Of a stretch of 64,000 nucleotides of DNA, positions 38,601 to 46,313 are shown one piece after another. Made by a program: the position numbers and the translations under genes. Source of the stretch: Gyrodactylus bullatarudis (Eukaryota > Platyhelminthes > Monogenea > Gyrodactylidea > Gyrodactylidae). How positions within the stretch are numbered: the first letter of the stretch is position 1; each line of letters opens with the position of its first letter. The notes beneath the pieces were generated by a model. The model saw only the letters and a program-made list of their open reading frames with translations. It was not told where the DNA came from and did no database searches. Where the stretch lies: NCBI GenBank assembly GCA_012064415.1, contig SSNU01000279.1, positions 310,001 through 374,000 on the forward strand, in the 5' to 3' direction.

Positions 38601-40649
38601 TAGTGTTTGGAAGAAATTTGTGAATGATTATAGAAGAAGATTATTTAATGAGACAATTCAATCTCTGATGATGCTTAATTCATCTTTGGATTTCTTTAGA
38701 AAGGATTTGAGAGTTGAATTTGCAGAAAATGAACCATTCTATAAAGTGCTTAAGCACTGCTTATTGAGTATTCTACACTAAGGAACTACTTCATGTACGC
38801 GATGAATAAATAATTGAAAAAACAGTATCTAAATTTTATGATTACTTGTTGGATCACTCACAAATTTTATCATATTATTTATAGAAAACTGTAAATTTCA
38901 AAATCACGCAATTTTGTTAAAAAATTACTGAAAATTAAAATAATAAAATATTTAAATTACAGTATTAAAAGATTTTCAGCTACAGTAATTTTCCGAATTT
39001 TATAAAGAAATGTACATTTGGTGAATAAAAAAAACTTTTTCTTTTATTATTTTATTCTGTTAAACTCAATATTTATGCAGTAAAAATAATTTCAGTTTGA
39101 CTTTTGAAAAGATAAAGTTAAAAAACGTTGAAAATCATTGTTAAATACAAAAATTATTTAACATGAGATATCAGAAATGTATCAAATTGAACACCATGCA
39201 ATAAAATTATCTTTTTTTTCTAGCAAAATTCAAAGAATGAATCTTTCGAGTCAAATGGTCGGTCCACGCGTCCCATTCATATTTCCTCAGTGAACTGGCA
39301 TGAATCTGTTGATGAAGCAGAATCCTCCACAATTTTAATTAATTTCGCACCATCTGTTCAATTGAAATCACGACCAAGTCTTGTTCGTCGACATAGCCGA
39401 TATAAATCAATTCAGAGACGTCAGATGGCCACATTAGCTTTAAAAAGTGCCTGGTTCCTAGCTGAACAGCCAATACCTGTCATTTGTCTGCCAGACGACT
39501 TTGAAATTCAAACGCATAGTCGAAAGTCCTCTGAAAAGAGTGCCAAGCAAATGTTAAACTCTGAAGATAAACTATCGACTGTTTCTCTCATTGATATAAA
39601 CGACCATGAACAAGATAATTACCAAAATCAACTAGAATGTTCAATCCATTTGACTGCAAGTGCTATTGAAATGATGATGTATTCTACCAATGAAATTTCT
39701 CCAAATCAATACGGTGAGCTCTGTTCTTATTCGCACAAAAATATTGCTGAGTGTGAAAAGTATCCTAGTTACCTTACAAGTGATTTGACCCTTATGTTTT
39801 CTAAATACGCTGATTAAGAATCTACAGTTATTTTTAGTTAAGAAGTTATCGATCAAAACACTGGGTCATTCTCTGATCCAAAAATATCTTTTGACAGATA
39901 GTGTTTAGATGATTAAAGATCTCTTAAAGTTCGAAAAAAGTATTTTTTAGTATTTTACTTAGAAATCTTTTTTTTAATTATTTGTATTTCATCATATTCG
40001 AATTGAAATGAAAAAATTGAGATTTTTGAAAAAGTCTTATAGAGTCTATGTCACTATGCGGTTGCTGATTCAAATAAACAAAAAAGTATTTTTTAATTTG
40101 TTTTTGTTAAAATTGACCGGTTCTATGAAGAATATGTAACATTATACACATTTTGGGATTTTATTGATTTCTAATTTAATCGTGAGTATTTAATAGATTG
40201 ATTAAATATACATGCTTTCATACTCTTTATCATTTATACTATACAAGTATATATGGTCGGTAACTAACAACATATATTATTGCAGCTGGGAATGATTATT
40301 CAAATTATTTCCTTAACTATTTTTTCTTTCAATCTCTGAATAAATCATCGGTACATCTAAAAAGTCACCTTTTACTTACCACCCGTGTAGAAATGCATCG
40401 TAATTTCTTTCTATTCCAGATGAAGATAAAGGAATTGATGATGAGACAAAATTCAATGCATTCTTACAGCCATGTCCAAGTTTACTTTCACTCCAGAGTG
40501 CCCCAGATAAATTTGACAATTCCTCTGATTTATTTATTGATTTATTAGGCTTCAATCTCATTAGACCATACACGTGGCCATCCACTTTTGAAAAAGGCTT
40601 GGCAAACTGTTCATTAAGAGATCATAGTGACATTGAAAATGATGGTTGA
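11668..40649 (+). CDS. RhoGAP domain protein (ARHGAP20/TAGAP-like)
   Basis: Exons: 11668-12078, 12140-12268, 15645-15892, 24740-25010, 30176-30293, 34395-34762, 39224-39713, 40420-40649. All phases close, giving 754 residues. RhoGAP domains speed GTP hydrolysis by Rho-family GTPases. Residues about 138-310 carry the domain. It has the arginine-finger segment INGLFRRPGN, then VNWSDYNIYTVANVAKRFL, then LPHGIFG (reminiscent of the IPGSIF-type motif in ARHGAP20-like proteins). LPAAKKELAILTFGILYNMV and a diverged LTIAEGIAKSVAGSLF (normally LAxxxxPxLF) follow. The N terminus is basic and the C-terminal half is polar with no domain recognised. The start is the first ATG after an in-frame stop. Introns reach 9 kb and are full of mobile elements. 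A poly(A) signal lies at 40708-40713. The RhoGAP call is firm; the subfamily is tentative. Confidence 0.8.
12269..14404. other. RhoGAP intron 2, first part
   Basis: AT-rich intron sequence with no recognised coding exon or repeat copy. The short open frames at 13584-13888 lie on both strands over the same bases and resemble nothing known. Confidence 0.4.
14415..14494. repeat. Hairpin: 20-bp inverted repeat around a 36-bp loop
   Basis: TTAGCTAAAACGTACTGAAA is followed by about 36 bp and then TTTCAGTACGTTTCAGCTAA, complementary at nearly every position. The more GC-rich loop stands out from its surroundings. Further TTAGCTA copies lie on both sides. It is probably the end of a small foldback repeat; no function is shown. 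Confidence 0.55.
14548..14808. repeat. Foldback family A, partial copy (one half)
   Basis: This matches the central and right half of the 16568-17494 element: CAGGGATCTTG, the GTCTAATCGTGATC segment, then AACTCAAAGTTCAGAAAATG and CCTCATGATCTA. The left half and right terminus are missing. A family B element begins four bases later. Confidence 0.6.
14813..15512. repeat. Foldback element, family B (700 bp, complete)
   Basis: The inverted termini are ATGAAGATGAGAATTTACTA at 14813 and its reverse complement at 15512. The arms are inverted along most of their length, including CCAAAATTAGGCCGTTTT against AAAACGGCCTAATTTTGG, and ATCGATTTCGATGATTCGAA against its complement near 15300. The centre (about 15100-15240) is single-copy. 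No transposase is present; overlapping ORFs at 15009-15261 on both strands are a consequence of the palindrome. A target duplication is not obvious. Confidence 0.8.
15893..16567. other. RhoGAP intron 3, start
   Basis: AT-rich sequence after the exon ending 15892. No exon, RNA gene or repeat copy was recognised. Confidence 0.35.
16568..17494. repeat. Foldback element, family A (927 bp, best preserved)
   Basis: This is a near-perfect palindrome. TTAATATGAAGATGGGAATT at the left is mirrored at the right end, and the arms match almost base for base for about 400 bp (e.g. CTAGATCGTAGGTTCCACTT against its complement at about 17392-17411). The unpaired centre (about 16976-17090) repeats part of the arm (TCTTTGACTAATCGTGATCC), which therefore occurs three times: 17021, 17211 and inverted at about 16836. 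The ORFs at 16904-17425 are by-products. High arm identity suggests a young insertion or ongoing arm homogenisation. Confidence 0.88.
17495..20490. other. RhoGAP intron 3, middle
   Basis: Mostly unrecognised AT-rich sequence. At about 19749-19815 there is a stretch (GAGACCCGACAAAATATAACG then TATGAGTTTAGG) resembling the 3' tail of the Penelope-like element at 33196-33260 (GAGACCCGGCGAAATAAAACG then TATGAGTTTGG). A palindrome lies at 19821-19848. ORFs at 18955-19176 overlap on both strands and look spurious. Confidence 0.4.
19821..19848. repeat. Palindrome with a second copy at the window end
   Basis: TGATTAGTAATCA followed by its mirrored half GTGATTACTAATCAC. The core TAATCAGTGATTACTAATCACT recurs with one change at about 63976-63997, and TAATCAGTGATTA recurs at about 25228-25240. 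It is probably the end of a repeat family. Confidence 0.5.
20500..20670 (-). repeat. Penelope-like element 3' end, degraded copy
   Basis: Read on the plus strand, this follows the order of the better copy at 37565-37730: ATCAGTAATGAG, ACACATAAATAATGAAAGAAG, CCAAAACTCTCCCATAAATAGCAACAGTG. The orientation is inferred from the 37.6-38.0 kb copy, where this sequence lies 3' of a GIY-YIG reading frame. Confidence 0.5.
21486..22480 (-). mobile_element. Merlin-like (IS1016/ISXO2-type DDE) DNA transposon relic, 995 bp
   Basis: An 8-bp target duplication GAAAAAAG (21478-21485 and 22481-22488) flanks inverted repeats of about 200 bp that begin GGTAATGGTCTGGTTCGGGA and match along their length except for a short insertion in the left arm. 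The interior encodes a broken DDE transposase on the minus strand. An 8-9 bp duplication is the known habit of Merlin elements; the long inverted repeats are unusual for that group as I know it. Inserted in RhoGAP intron 3. Confidence 0.82.
21780..22140 (-). pseudogene. Broken Merlin/ISXO2-like DDE transposase
   Basis: Reading the minus strand from about 22127: AEMDETKLARRKYHRGRI gives the first catalytic aspartate region, with the K/R-rich RRKYHRGR typical of IS1016/ISXO2-like enzymes. A frame change follows. Then FLGSTLTSDE (second aspartate) is followed by a stop where tryptophan is expected, and HSLNYVDPTDNTVHTN plus FVERAWRTMKDRG gives the third catalytic segment. The N-terminal half and C terminus are missing or unreadable. 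The gene is non-functional and shorter than the usual 250-300 residues. The family assignment rests on motif order, spacing and the 8-bp duplication. Confidence 0.75.
22512..22745 (-). repeat. Penelope-like element 3' end copy
   Basis: Collinear on the plus strand with 28970-29200 and 37565-37760: GGTTCATCAGTAGTGTC, AATTTACAAATTATGAAAGAA, GTAAGCTGAAAAAACACCAA, AATAGCAACAGTGGAGAGAA, GCTTACATAGG. It starts about 24 bp outside the Merlin target duplication. The open frame at 22674 has no support as a gene. Confidence 0.6.
22746..24739. other. RhoGAP intron 3, end
   Basis: No exon or repeat copy was recognised. The acceptor at 24739 (CTTTTCATAG) ends the intron. Confidence 0.35.
25011..26860. 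other. RhoGAP intron 4, first part
   Basis: Mostly anonymous. At about 25975-26018 there is an inverted copy of a dispersed repeat (GATTCGGAATCAGGGTAATT then TAAGGTTACAAA), also seen at 29560-29635 and 42880-42955. Confidence 0.4.
26865..26985 (-). pseudogene. Penelope-like GIY-YIG fragment
   Basis: On the minus strand the reading TSGTSYIRRIIPRSYDHLNK matches the GIY-YIG segment of the copy at 37809-38009 (CDCGASYIGR...SNDHLKKDTA), including the DHLxKDTAI stretch. It lacks the glycine after YI and is surrounded by non-coding sequence, so it is a dead fragment of a retroelement endonuclease domain. No reverse transcriptase was found nearby. Confidence 0.55.
27112..27298. repeat. Foldback family B, single arm
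   Basis: ACGAAGATGAGAATTTACTA, TTTTACAAATAATTAATATT and CAATCTGACCAAAATTAGGC follow the left arm of the 14813-15512 element. The other arm is absent. The minus-strand frame at 27060-27320 is an artefact of this arm. Confidence 0.65.
27300..28960. other. RhoGAP intron 4, middle
   Basis: No exon or repeat copy recognised; AT-rich with homopolymer runs. Confidence 0.35.
28968..29258 (-). repeat. Penelope-like element 3' end copy
   Basis: About 290 bp collinear with 37565-37850, including AAAAAACACCAAAACTCTCC, CTCACATAGGCCAAGGTAG, and TAAAGAATTTCTCCTTTACC, where the 37.8-kb copy enters its GIY-YIG reading frame. It is truncated just before that domain. Confidence 0.65.
29560..29635. repeat. Dispersed short repeat
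   Basis: AACCCTCCATGTCCAAAATT, then TTTTTTTCATTTGTAACCTT and GCTAATTCTGAATC, resembles 42880-42955 (AACCCTTCATGTCCCAGATT and GCTGATTCCGAATC) and the inverse at about 25975-26018. Its nature is unknown. Confidence 0.5.
30294..32189. other. RhoGAP intron 5, first part, with a family A remnant
   Basis: Positions about 30617-30900 are a diverged partial family A copy: GATATGAAGTCGGGAATCTA at the left, then the GTCTAATC-type segment and GAAAATCCATGAAATTTCG. The remainder up to 32189 is unrecognised. No reverse-transcriptase reading frame was seen upstream of the GIY-YIG ORF. Confidence 0.45.
32190..33059 (+). CDS. GIY-YIG endonuclease region of a Penelope-like retroelement (reverse transcriptase missing)
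   Basis: A 289-residue open frame from a TTG at 32190; the true N terminus is unknown because the frame appears to be the tail of a longer ORF. A CxCG-type Penelope GIY-YIG core is visible at residues about 69-103: GVIYLFTCPCGSKYVGQT, RTLGERVKEHLR, then QIHLQETGH and AESHFISKLKPDL. The C-terminal third is polar and ends in a basic KRKRKRHSGQLIMDGFLKRQ segment. Penelope-like elements encode reverse transcriptase followed by this endonuclease. Here no RT precedes it, as expected for a 5'-truncated copy. The frame has stayed open, so the copy is young, or less likely retained for use. The tail at 33196-33260 follows on the same strand. Confidence 0.8.
   Translation: MRELSISSNFELKIFDFKGDTSKSILSNKLTQITKQMFPGRKLRIIQRTTKLLNGHNKDPIPKLKKKGVIYLFTCPCGSKYVGQTTRTLGERVKEHLRPKHNSAVQIHLQETGHKADEGNFTILYQVDQSLNSRARENDLSSAESHFISKLKPDLCVQKVIASNLGIRGRDRYTKQRQLAKIEKILKTTVLPPPRFSSTQCTSENQNENPEKLAVANNHQSQVQSSAPATNLELAINEQSEKSTVVDNQIMSQPTISANNEVKKNPSIKRKRKRHSGQLIMDGFLKRQK
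32190..33260 (+). mobile_element. Penelope-like retroelement, 5'-truncated copy
   Basis: This comprises the GIY-YIG ORF plus about 200 bp of 3' sequence with GAGACCCGGCGAAATAAAACG, a motif recurring at about 19749. A possible inverted scrap (GGTCTCTTCAGACTCTACCC) lies at 33385. The 5' boundary is uncertain. Confidence 0.65.
33261..34394. other. RhoGAP intron 5, end
   Basis: Positions 33290-33360 resemble an internal piece of foldback family A (GTGAGAGGGATCAAGCGTTA). The minus-strand frame at 33901-34152 has no similarity I recognise. Intron ends at the acceptor CTCTTTCAG (34394). Confidence 0.35.
34799..35695. repeat. Foldback family B copy containing a Penelope-like fragment
   Basis: The left arm (34799-34955) starts ATGAAGATGAGAAAA and contains TTTATCGATTTCGAAGACTT. 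The right arm (about 35490-35695) contains AAAATGGCCTAATTTCGGCC and ends near TTCCCTGACTTC. Both match the 14813-15512 element, but are diverged. The middle differs because it holds a retroelement GIY-YIG fragment. The element lies just inside the intron after the exon ending 34762. Confidence 0.6.
34960..35290 (+). pseudogene. Penelope-like GIY-YIG fragment, frameshifted
   Basis: Starting near 34970 the reading FQCPCKAEYIGRTILRLGER followed by IDEHL and a stop gives the GIY-YIG signature. Downstream, other frames give RVAEAFFILNLACAF, the usual alpha-helical end of the domain. At least two frame breaks make it non-functional. The simple open frame at 34965-35279 is not the coding frame of the signature. 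Confidence 0.65.
35700..36990. other. RhoGAP intron 6, anonymous part
   Basis: Nothing recognised. Confidence 0.3.
37000..37440 (+). pseudogene. Possible piggyBac-like transposase remnant
   Basis: Two open frames separated by a stop and a shift give FERMKDVYYFLNNCQMT, then KYKPRIGKT and ILSQRF, then KRSMIAKKNFHSTHLV. The order recalls the RFxxIxxxLHFNDN ... KIRPLLDxLNxxF ... DESMIxFKGR region of piggyBac transposases, but with few exact matches. It is treated as a weak suggestion. The Penelope copy and the hAT scrap lie just downstream, so this is a patch of old insertions. Confidence 0.25.
37565..38010 (-). mobile_element. Penelope-like retroelement 3' end with GIY-YIG domain
   Basis: On the minus strand, a GIY-YIG reading at 38009-37809 (FQCDCGASYIGRAIIIRKLS, then SNDHLKKDTAVTRHIKQENH) is followed by about 240 bp of 3' sequence that is repeated at 20.5, 22.5 and 29.0 kb. 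The copy is cut off 5' of the domain; no reverse transcriptase is present. The domain core (CxCGAxYIGR) is intact here but the protein is only 66 residues, so it is non-autonomous. Confidence 0.75.
38080..38240 (+). repeat. Inverted copy of the Penelope-like 3' end
   Basis: GAGTTTTGGTCTTTTTTTCAGCTCACATTA, through CAACTTTTACTATACTTCTTTC, to GTGACACTACTGATGAACCA, is the reverse complement of the segment at about 37570-37690. It lies head to head with the preceding copy, so the pair forms an imperfect inverted repeat. The open frame at 38064 is not a gene. Confidence 0.65.
38480..38620 (+). pseudogene. hAT transposase C-terminal dimerisation fragment
   Basis: The frame reading SSLIWWRKHHEYYPLLRHFAKSIFSI fits the hAT dimerisation signature (hydrophobic-x-W-W-x-x-x-x-x-x-x-(F/Y)-P-x-L-x-x-x-A-+-x-x-x-S-I). 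The conserved proline/serine-rich continuation (usually PATSxxSERxFS) is lost and a stop follows shortly after. Only the last domain is recognisable. Confidence 0.5.
38780..39223. other. RhoGAP intron 6, end
   Basis: AT-rich, nothing recognised; ends with a long T tract and the acceptor TTTTTTCTAG. Confidence 0.4.
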
Positions 40650-41652
40650 ATTGATTTGTTCTTTTTTTCCAACTCCACAAAATTAATAGGTTTATTTATT
40701 TAAAAAAAATAAAACTAAAAAACTGTGTATTTGGCTAATTCTGTGATATGAAACATTCTTTTTTTTCAGAACATGTATGTATTTGCCAAAATAATTTCAA
40801 AACCTCAACCGAAATCCTAGGTAAAGATATATTCGAGGCTAGTCTTTTTATTACTGAGTAATGATTTTAAAAGTTGTCCAAAGTTGTATATTTATTAAAT
40901 CTGTATTGTTTGATTTTTCTATTGAAAAGGAATCCTTGTTATACAAATTATTTCTCCCGATAACAAAACACACTCCTAATTGTAGTTGAATTTGTTGATA
41001 TATATATAATATACAAATATTTATTATTGAATGATGAATAAAGATGTAATAGTAAAAGTTGATAGGCACTAAAAAACTAATAATGACAATTTGTACTATT
41101 GAAAATTTAAACAAATGATCAATGTTATTATTACTTTACCTTACACCTTTGACAAATTGTTTGAAATTTGTACCACTCAAATATGAGTGACTCTTACCTG
41201 AATAATAACGGCTTTTTGTGGATTTATTAGTTTTATGAAATTTTTGAACGAAAATTTGAGAAGCAAACCAGGAAAAATTGATTTAAACAAGAAAAATTTC
41301 AAATTATAATCATAAAAAGAGTTCTCTTTGGATGTAAATCAATTATTATAATTATTAATAAATTTTTAAATTGAAGAAAAAGATTTCTCCCTGCTTAATC
41401 AAAGTATGGTTTGATTGGCTGGAAGAGTAGTTAAATCTTAGCTGGTTAGAAAGAAATTATTTTATTTGAGTTAAAGGGTTCTATCTCTCAAGCATATAAT
41501 TCAAAAAATCAAGTTGACAGAAATGAGGCATAGGGATCAAGATGGTTAAAAGTAGTTTTGTAATCAGCACATCAGAGTATTCAAGGAAAAAGTCGATTTA
41601 ATAGAAAAATAATACTTTATAAATGCAATCAAATATCAAAAATGAGATTGAC
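40650..41652. other. Convergent intergenic region, RhoGAP / POLE3
   Basis: AATAAA at 40708-40713 is a candidate RhoGAP poly(A) signal 58 bp past the stop. No clear POLE3 signal was singled out. The minus-strand frame at 40851-41114 is not recognised. Confidence 0.4.
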
Positions 41653-42181
41653 TCATTGATCATCTTTGGTAGCTGGAATTTCTTCAAAATCATTGTGTTC
41701 CTCATGTTCAGATTCGTTATTTTCTAGCTCTTCAATGTCGTCGATTTCATCAATGTTCAACTCCTCTGGTTCTTTATCGTCAAAGTTACGTCCTTCGCTG
41801 GTATCGGTTGTGGACGACTTTGTTTTCTTTTGAGCACGATACTTTTCCATGAATTCGTTCACTTGAGTCTCGAAATGTCCAAAGTTCATCTCTTTAAGGG
41901 CGTTGATAATGTCAACAGGAGAGATTGTTTTTCTCTTTGCTCGTTCACAGTGTTCATTAGCCAAAGTTGTGACATAGACAATAAATGAACTAGCCGCTTT
42001 GCTTATTGCAGGATGTGCATCTTTGCCAATGAGAAATCTCTCCGGCATTGCTTCCTGAAATAACAATAATTTCAATTAGCTTCTTCTCTCAAACAAACAA
42101 AAGTCTTCAATGAAGAATTACTTTTATGATTCTCGTGATGACAGAGTTGGGTAAATAGAGATCTTGGACTTTTTCCACCAT
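41653..42181 (-). CDS. POLE3: DNA polymerase epsilon subunit 3 / CHRAC histone-fold subunit
   Basis: Two exons, 42181-42122 and 42054-41653, give 153 residues (human POLE3 is 147). The protein is an H2B-like histone-fold subunit. It pairs with POLE4 in DNA polymerase epsilon and with CHRAC15 in the CHRAC chromatin remodeller, in the nucleus. The first exon encodes the start MVEKVQDLYLPNSVITRIIK, matching the LPNAVITRIIKEALP hallmark. The fold continues as ISKAASSFIVYVTTLANEHC (alpha-2) and RKTISPVDIINALKEMNF (alpha-3), then a helix FETQVNEFMEKYRAQ. The C-terminal tail from about residue 105 is very acidic (ELNIDEIDDIEELENN), as in the family. The ATG at 42181 is chosen because it places the hallmark at the expected distance. 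Transcribed in the same direction as USP5, 316 bp downstream of it. Confidence 0.9.
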
Positions 42182-42497
42182 TCTTGAAGCTAAAAAGAAG
42201 AAATTAGTAAATTTAATTCAAGTTAACTTTACTACCAATCACACTCTCATGAATACTCAAGAACCAATCAAATTCAAGCATTGATTTTTATTCATCATCT
42301 AATAGTATAGATGTGAATAGTTACAGTTTTTGTAAAGAAAAACAAGCAGGATTTCTATGAATTTTTTTATTCCATATTGTTATGAATAAACTCTGAGAAA
42401 AAAAGTTTTGTTTGTTAATTATTTTGTATTTAAATTGAATAATAAAAATATTTTGTAAAAACAGGATTTTTACGAGTCAGTGGATAATTGAGCAATC

Positions 42498-45400
42498 TTA
42501 TTCAATCCTTTTCCACAAGTACATGTAAGCATAACCAAAGGGTGGCTGGGTACTACATTGAACTTTTTCATCATTAAAGATTATCCATTCATCAGGAGAG
42601 GAGGAATTATCAGTTAGACGTTTCTTCTTCTCCCCACCAATAAGATTCGGGATCCCTTTAGAGTTGAGAGCAGATCTCTTGATATGGCAGACGTAGTGGC
42701 CATGAGACGTTGTTTTCCCAATGTGACTAATCATTGCGATAAGTTTATATTTGCCAATGCCATCTGATAGGGGAATATTATTTGAATTGTTTGATTCTTC
42801 TATCTGAATAAAAGAAAAATGCATCTATTTCAAACGTAAAAGTGGATCTAGATTCGAGAGTGTCACATCATCAATTTTAACCCTTCATGTCCCAGATTAA
42901 TTTTTTTTCATCACACACATTAGAATAATATAATTACGCTGATTCCGAATCTGAATTCCTTTTTGAAAGCCAACTTATCATTTAAAAGATAATAGAGGTT
43001 AAAATAGGTATTTTCTGGCTCTAAAACCAGTTATTTTCTAAACTATAAGAGATATCGAGCAGACGATAGGAAGTTATTTAATCTTTTCCTAAGGTCTTAG
43101 CAAATAGGTTTTCAAAAATCGTTTTAAATCTTTTTTTTAATATTCGTCTACATTTTCATAAACTTCCCCCTCTTCAAATAACTTTAGTTACCATCAGTGA
43201 AAAGCTATCTTTATGAATTATACATATTTTTGTGGCTTGATAAATTTTCTTTGTGTTATGTTCCACTGGTGGAACAATGGTGGACATGAGGATTAATTTT
43301 TTGGTTATAAAATTGAAATTTTCGTAAAAATCATTGATTCCCAACCTCCTATCAATCAAGTTTTTATTAGTCCCAAGATTGAGAAAGAGGAACAGAAAGA
43401 TGGAAGAATAGCAAACACATACTTTGTTATTAACAGGTTCTTCGGGTTCCATGATTGCATCAGGATTATTAAAGGCCCAATCAGTGGCAACATCAAGTTG
43501 ATTGGGAAATCTTCTTAGAGCGGTTATTGCGAGATTTCTTTCGATTCCCATGGATGTTAAGAGAGCAACATTCCCTTCGTCAATTAGGGTCTTTGGCTCT
43601 GAGCTAGGCATTGGATCGTTTAGATCAGGATCTTCCATGTGTTCCATGATCCAGGCCATAGCTGATTCAACACCTTGGTTATTAGTGAATTTGATAGCTC
43701 TTTTGCCAGCCTCTTGACTGAAGCCTATTTCTACAATACTGGATAAAGTGACAGGATCATATTCCACAGGTTGATCGGAAGAATCATTATCCTCTGGCAT
43801 CGGCTCTTCACCTGGCTGAAAGCCATTTGGTACCTTCAGATTACTCAAGTCTAATACGTAGTTATTTATTTCTTCAACAGTTTCCGATGCACCTTTCTTT
43901 GGCTTTTTGTCAGTAAGGATTATTTCAACATCCAACTTTTTAGGAGTCCAGTCTTCGCCAATAGTGAATCTAAATTTTATTTTTATTAAATTAGTTTTAT
44001 AGTCATCTACTTGATAGTAGATATGTGAAAATTTATAATATTAACTTGTATAGGTATGAGGAGATAAACATACCTTGATGCAACAAACCAGAGGTAGTTA
44101 GGGAAATTAGTGATGCGTTGAGATTTCCTAGCAAACGTTTTTTGTTTTGGTGGATTTGTAGCTGGACTAATCCAATCGGGAATTATATCCTCAGCAAACC
44201 ATCTTTTCAAACAGTCCGTAAATAATACACGAGGCTTAATAACTTCCTCGGGTTTGATTCCTTGTTGGTTTTCAATCTTGGCATATTCCTCAAGATCTCC
44301 CTTGTTGCTAATGTCGTCTAGACTGATAGGTAAAGTGATAGAATAATCTCTCGAGGTCACGTAGCGAACTTTCTTAGTAGAACCACACTCGATACGGTTT
44401 TGTACTGAAACCATTAGAGATTTCAAAGCAGACTCGGCTTCAATTTTTACTCCTTCATCATCGACAGTTTGTACTTTTTTGGTGTCACAGCTATCCTTTT
44501 CGATGAAGCCAAGGATATGACCAAAATATTCATTAGCATCTTGGAGGCACTTGGTTGAAAATTCAGGATGATTTTTGCCAACCAAAGAACGAAGGATTAA
44601 AGGTTTCAAGCCAGGCATTTCAGGAACTAAAGTGCCATTTTCCCCCTTTTCAATGTCCTTCTGAGAATATCCCAAAAACGAATATTCCCCAGAACAGAGT
44701 GCGTGGCCAATTTTTGTAAATTGAAATTTAAAATTATTTAAAACTTCACGGTCAAGATCTCCAGACGAGGATAGAATATTTTGAAGGTAAAAATCATAGG
44801 TGTATGCGTAGTTTTGTCGAAATGAATCAATAGCGAATAGACATTGTACAACAGAGTTCATATAACAAGAATTGCCTAGATTATATAATCCAGTTAAGCC
44901 CGGGCCGTGTCTAGGCTGTTGAGCACTTTTGGTCTCTTGTAACAAAAGCCAGTCTCCAAAGCGATCATTCATTTTGATTTCCATTTCTGTCAAGGTTTTA
45001 TCGGTCTTTTCCATAACCATTCGATTAATGCCCCAATGCTTCAAATGTTGGTCTAATTTTGGATCGATGACCATGTTATCTTCAGCATATGAGTAGACCT
45101 CAGCTTTTGTCGGGGTTATTGTACCCAATTTAACAGCAAGAGGATACTTTTTTTCTTCATAATATTCAACAGCATGATTGTTTCCACCGGATCCATCCCA
45201 GAATTTGCGGCCACAAAGAATAGTTCCATCGGTTAAGTTGAGCCAAAGATTTTCAGTCATATCACATTTTGAGCATTTCCAGCCTTTAGGGGGTATTTTT
45301 ATTCCATTATTGATTTGTTCAAGGTTCTCTGCGAATTTAGATTCTTTGAGAGATTCTGCCTCCAGATCGAAACATAAATTAGCATCGGTCGAAAGAATAG

Positions 45401-45894
45401 TCGATTCAGATTTTTGAATTTCACTTATTTTTTTGGCAGTTTCCTCATCTATTCCATCAACAGTCATGATGCTTTTTATATTTGAATCGGAATTCGATTG
45501 AACATCAGGAAGTATAATTGAAATTTCCTCAGATAACAGAAAAATACTCCATTCTTCTTTAACGACCAAGTTATCAGATGAAAAACCTCCTTCAACATTT
45601 AGAGCCAATCTAGTTACTTGAGTGTCTAGAAAGATGGAAGATTAAAAATTGAAAAAAGGTACCATTTTTTTCAATAAAACGCCGATATTTGTAATTTAAG
45701 AAGCAATAAGAGTTGAATGTTTGTGAGTAGTTCAACAGATACTTTTTTGTAACAGATTTCAATGTCTTGATACATAGAAAGAGACCATCAGGTGAGTATG
45801 GAGAGTCACAAGAAAACAAACATTCGTTCTTCAAGAGTCTGGACTGAATATCACTAAACTTTAATGACTGAAAGTGTTGTCGAATATTGTTCAT
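42498..45894 (-). CDS. USP5: Ubiquitin carboxyl-terminal hydrolase 5 (isopeptidase T)
   Basis: Exons: 45894-45663, 45625-44074, 43969-43423, 42803-42498. Phases close to give 878 residues, near the 858 of human USP5. The enzyme disassembles unanchored polyubiquitin chains in the cytoplasm and nucleus. The order is complete: an N-terminal cryptic zinc-finger-like region (exon 1); a ZnF-UBP domain at about 190-240 (GWKCSKCDMTENLWLNLTDG, GGNNHAVEYY); the catalytic Cys box LYNLGNSCYMNSVVQCLF with Cys331; QDANEYF; two UBA domains at about 667-710 and 727-770; and the His box SHGHYVCHIK with His813, followed by WIIFNDEKV. Intron 1 is only 37 nt. Intron 3 holds a dispersed repeat. The start ATG at 45894 gives the family-typical KNECLFSCDSPYSPDGLFLC. 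A minus-strand AATAAA at 42371-42366 may end the transcript. It diverges from the CPEB gene. Confidence 0.93.
42880..42955. repeat. Dispersed short repeat in USP5 intron 3
   Basis: AACCCTTCATGTCCCAGATT through GCTGATTCCGAATC, related to 29560-29635 in the same orientation and to 25975-26018 inverted. The remaining intron sequence (42804-43422) is anonymous. Confidence 0.5.
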
Positions 45895-46313
45895 ATTTGA
45901 ATTTACTAAGTATTAAAACAAAACAAAATTACAGAATACCAATAACTGTGAATTTTGCGGCTCATTAACATTTTAATACGTCGATTCTGTCATAGAATAT
46001 TATTCTTTCATTAAATAAGCTGTATTTGTATATTTTTCCCTTGAAAAATTTTATAATATTGATTATTTAAGTTGAACCGAAGCCTTTTCCAATTTAAGAA
46101 AAATTAGTAATTACAAAATTCGTTATACTCTCGATTCATAATTTTTATTATTATTTTGTTTTAACCACCAATTTTATAATTAAGTCTCTAAGTACACAAA
46201 TTTGAAAAGTTATACAACATACCACAAAATTGTATAGTCTATTTTGTGATTAGTAGACAGATCGAATCATTTCAATCTTCATTGTTGGATCAAAAATATA
46301 ATAATTGGTTCTT
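45895..46313. promoter_or_regulatory. Shared divergent promoter region, USP5 / CPEB
   Basis: 419 bp separate the two opposed ATGs. It must hold both 5' UTRs and promoters unless upstream non-coding exons exist. No individual motif stands out from the AT-rich background. Confidence 0.35.

Noticed and set aside
39714..39817. Read-through end of the RhoGAP exon to a stop at 39817
   Set aside because: A GTGAGC donor at 39714 joins in phase with a good open exon at 40420-40649, so the read-through tail is less likely; it could be an alternative form.
40376..40585. Minus-strand ORF of 69 residues
   Set aside because: It is the shadow of the last RhoGAP exon on the plus strand.
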